NCBI GenBank assembly: GCA_018398765.1 | Contig: JAHBMJ010005962.1 | Span: 6,271 to 51,244, forward strand | DNA length: 44,974 nt | Direction of reading: 5' to 3' | Source: Chromera velia | Taxonomy: Eukaryota > Sar > Chromeraceae | Part shown: positions 44,201 through 44,974 of the stretch, piece after piece | Numbering within the stretch: position 1 is the stretch's first letter | Layout of the letters: every line of letters begins with the position of its first letter | Notes under the pieces: model-generated | Told to the model about the DNA's origin: nothing | Seen by the model: only the letters and a program-made list of their open reading frames with translations | The model's database searches: none | Translations under genes and position numbers: made by a program

Positions 44201-44923
44201 TGATCAGTGAACGGAGAATTGGTTTGGAACGATCCGTTGAGGAGGTCTTCCAGAGGTCTCACGCCCCCCCTGCAATGTTTTTTCTTTGCAGAACGTAGTT
44301 GAGGAGTCCCCCGCCGTCTCCACCGAGGACGAGACCGAAAAGTTTGGCCAACAGAATTTCAACTACATCGGCGGACACTACAACGACTACCGCACGCAGA
44401 ACATGTACAGCGGCCCGAACTACAACACCAACAACATCTGGACCGGCAACAACTACGGCCCTGTCGGCGTTATTCAGGGTCGCCGTCTCCAGGAGGAGCA
44501 GGAGGGAGAGGCTGTTGCTGTGGAGGGGCCTATGCGTGAGCAAGTCAGTCGTCTCTCTTGTACTGTTTTCGATCTTGCCAACTTGTTTTATCTCCAGCAC
44601 TTTCTCCCTCTCTCCCTTTTCCTGTTGATCCAGATCCACAGGCCCACACTCTTTTCGCCCTCGTTGTGCTCCTTCAACCTGTCTCTGTGTGCTTTCAGGC
44701 TGAGACTCCTGTCCTCATGGAGGGGGGGGCCTCCACCACTGCGCAAAGCGAGGGGGCTGAGAAACAGAACTATGGAACTGTGATGGGTAACTATAACGAT
44801 AACCGGGGTGCTACGTCGAACACGTACTACCAGACAAACCACTACGCTCGTCCGACCACGAACAACTACAACGTCTGGACGGGAGATATGTACGGAGATG
44901 CTGGGGGAATTTATGGACGCTAA
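41292..44923 (+). CDS. Secreted modular Tyr/Asn/Gly-rich repeat protein with GRRLQE sites (paralogue B)
   Basis: Six exons in phase 0: 41292-41903, 42224-42490, 43028-43279, 43494-43772, 44292-44543 and 44699-44923, giving 628 residues, with stop TAA 44921-44923. Exon 1 encodes a signal peptide (MKRACALLLCPFLACQG), RRLFG (23-27), a half-module (NIGYLGGQYRGGPTVNHFSG, then WTGQNFGPVG), a Pro/Ala/Glu-rich stretch with a CGPGGC pair, and the closing half-module YTGDNYAAVPFLAGRRRRLQ-E. Exons 2-5 are near-identical modules of 84-93 residues with the core MYSGPNYNTNNVWTGNNYGP, then GRRLQEEQEGEA. Exon 6 is a degenerate module (GNYNDNRGATSNTYYQTN ... NVWTGDMYG) ending IYGR with no RRLQ. All junctions have GT-AG and matching phase. 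The family is unknown to me. The protein should be exported; cleavage into module units is inference. Confidence 0.82.
42739..42770. repeat. (TTCC)n microsatellite
   Basis: A TTCC run in intron 2 of paralogue B; a shorter homologous run occurs in intron 4 at about 44010-44034. Confidence 0.88.
43280..43493 (+). repeat. Intron nearly identical (inverted) to 37430-37643
   Basis: Intron 3 of paralogue B, 214 bp, GTGAGC to ACCTGCAG. It is the plus-strand partner of the paralogue A intron. Its flanking exon ends (ATTGCTGAACCTTCTCAG and ACTGAGACTTCCAACGTCG) also match those in paralogue A exactly. Confidence 0.9.
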
Positions 44924-44974
44924 TCACGTGATGAATGGTCTGTAGGTGTTGATTTTTCAGGACTTTTGGGGGGG

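Larger units (their letters stand above)
42224..44543 (+). repeat. Tandem duplication of a two-exon block including introns
   Basis: Exons 2-3 (42224-43279) and exons 4-5 (43494-44543) of paralogue B form two copies of one block. Introns 42491-43027 and 43773-44291 are nearly identical over their length, differing mainly in the (TTCC)n tract and a few substitutions, and both contain GATCAGTGAACGGAGAATTG near their 3' end. Confidence 0.88.
37202..44923. repeat. Head-to-head inverted gene duplication
   Basis: The minus-strand gene 37202-40781 and the plus-strand gene 41292-44923 have the same six-exon, phase-0 architecture and closely similar exons, around a 510 bp centre with a shared promoter. 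Introns are also similar between arms, most strikingly 37430-37643 against 43280-43493. The first exons differ much more than the module exons. Confidence 0.85.

Overview
The window reads as nuclear DNA of an intron-rich eukaryotic microbe. Genes are split by GT-AG introns of roughly 60-1350 bp, there is abundant microsatellite DNA, and recognisable genes are eukaryotic: a TRAPP tethering subunit, mitochondrial isovaleryl-CoA dehydrogenase, and a plant/bacterial-type tRNA m7G methyltransferase fused to other domains. Base composition near 50% GC, TGCATGCA motifs and secreted proteins with RRLxE motifs would fit an alveolate alga related to apicomplexans (for example a chromerid such as Chromera), but that is inference and no ribosomal or organellar marker is present.

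Layout: 1-1230, 3' part of a leucine-rich-repeat protein (+). 1231-1980, AT-rich spacer. 2071-3260, tandem satellite of about 188 bp units. 3260-6650, no gene I can support. 6660-6860, GC-rich promoter-like segment. 7062-11189, a four-exon RNA-modification fusion (+): Methyltransf_32/GSTCD-like domain, TRM13-type zinc finger, TrmB/TRM8 domain. 11190-12560, AT-rich, CTAG-rich spacer holding a MITE-like inverted repeat. 12629-14440, unresolved exons. 14462-16360, HAD-like phosphatase-fold gene (-). 17374-18000, small cysteine-rich secreted protein (+). 18530-19509, microsatellites and AT-rich spacer. 19510-30410, TRAPPC8/Trs85 homologue in 11 exons (-). 31048-34887, isovaleryl-CoA dehydrogenase in 9 exons (+). 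34888-37201, AT-rich spacer. 37202-40781 (-) and 41292-44923 (+), two head-to-head paralogues encoding secreted, modular Tyr/Asn/Gly-rich proteins.

From 7 kb onward the supported genes alternate strictly in orientation (+,-,+,-,+,-,+). The convergent 3' zones are AT-rich islands, while the divergent 5' zones carry GC/CpG-rich boxes, two of which share a 13-bp sequence.

The most unusual part is the 37-45 kb pair. Each gene starts with a signal peptide and a divergent first module, then four near-identical phase-0 exons and a variant last exon. Every full module ends in a dibasic GRRLQ-E motif followed by an acidic linker, so the product looks like a secreted multi-repeat precursor that may be cut into units. 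Introns are nearly identical between the two arms, which points to recent exon-intron duplication and gene conversion across the inverted repeat.
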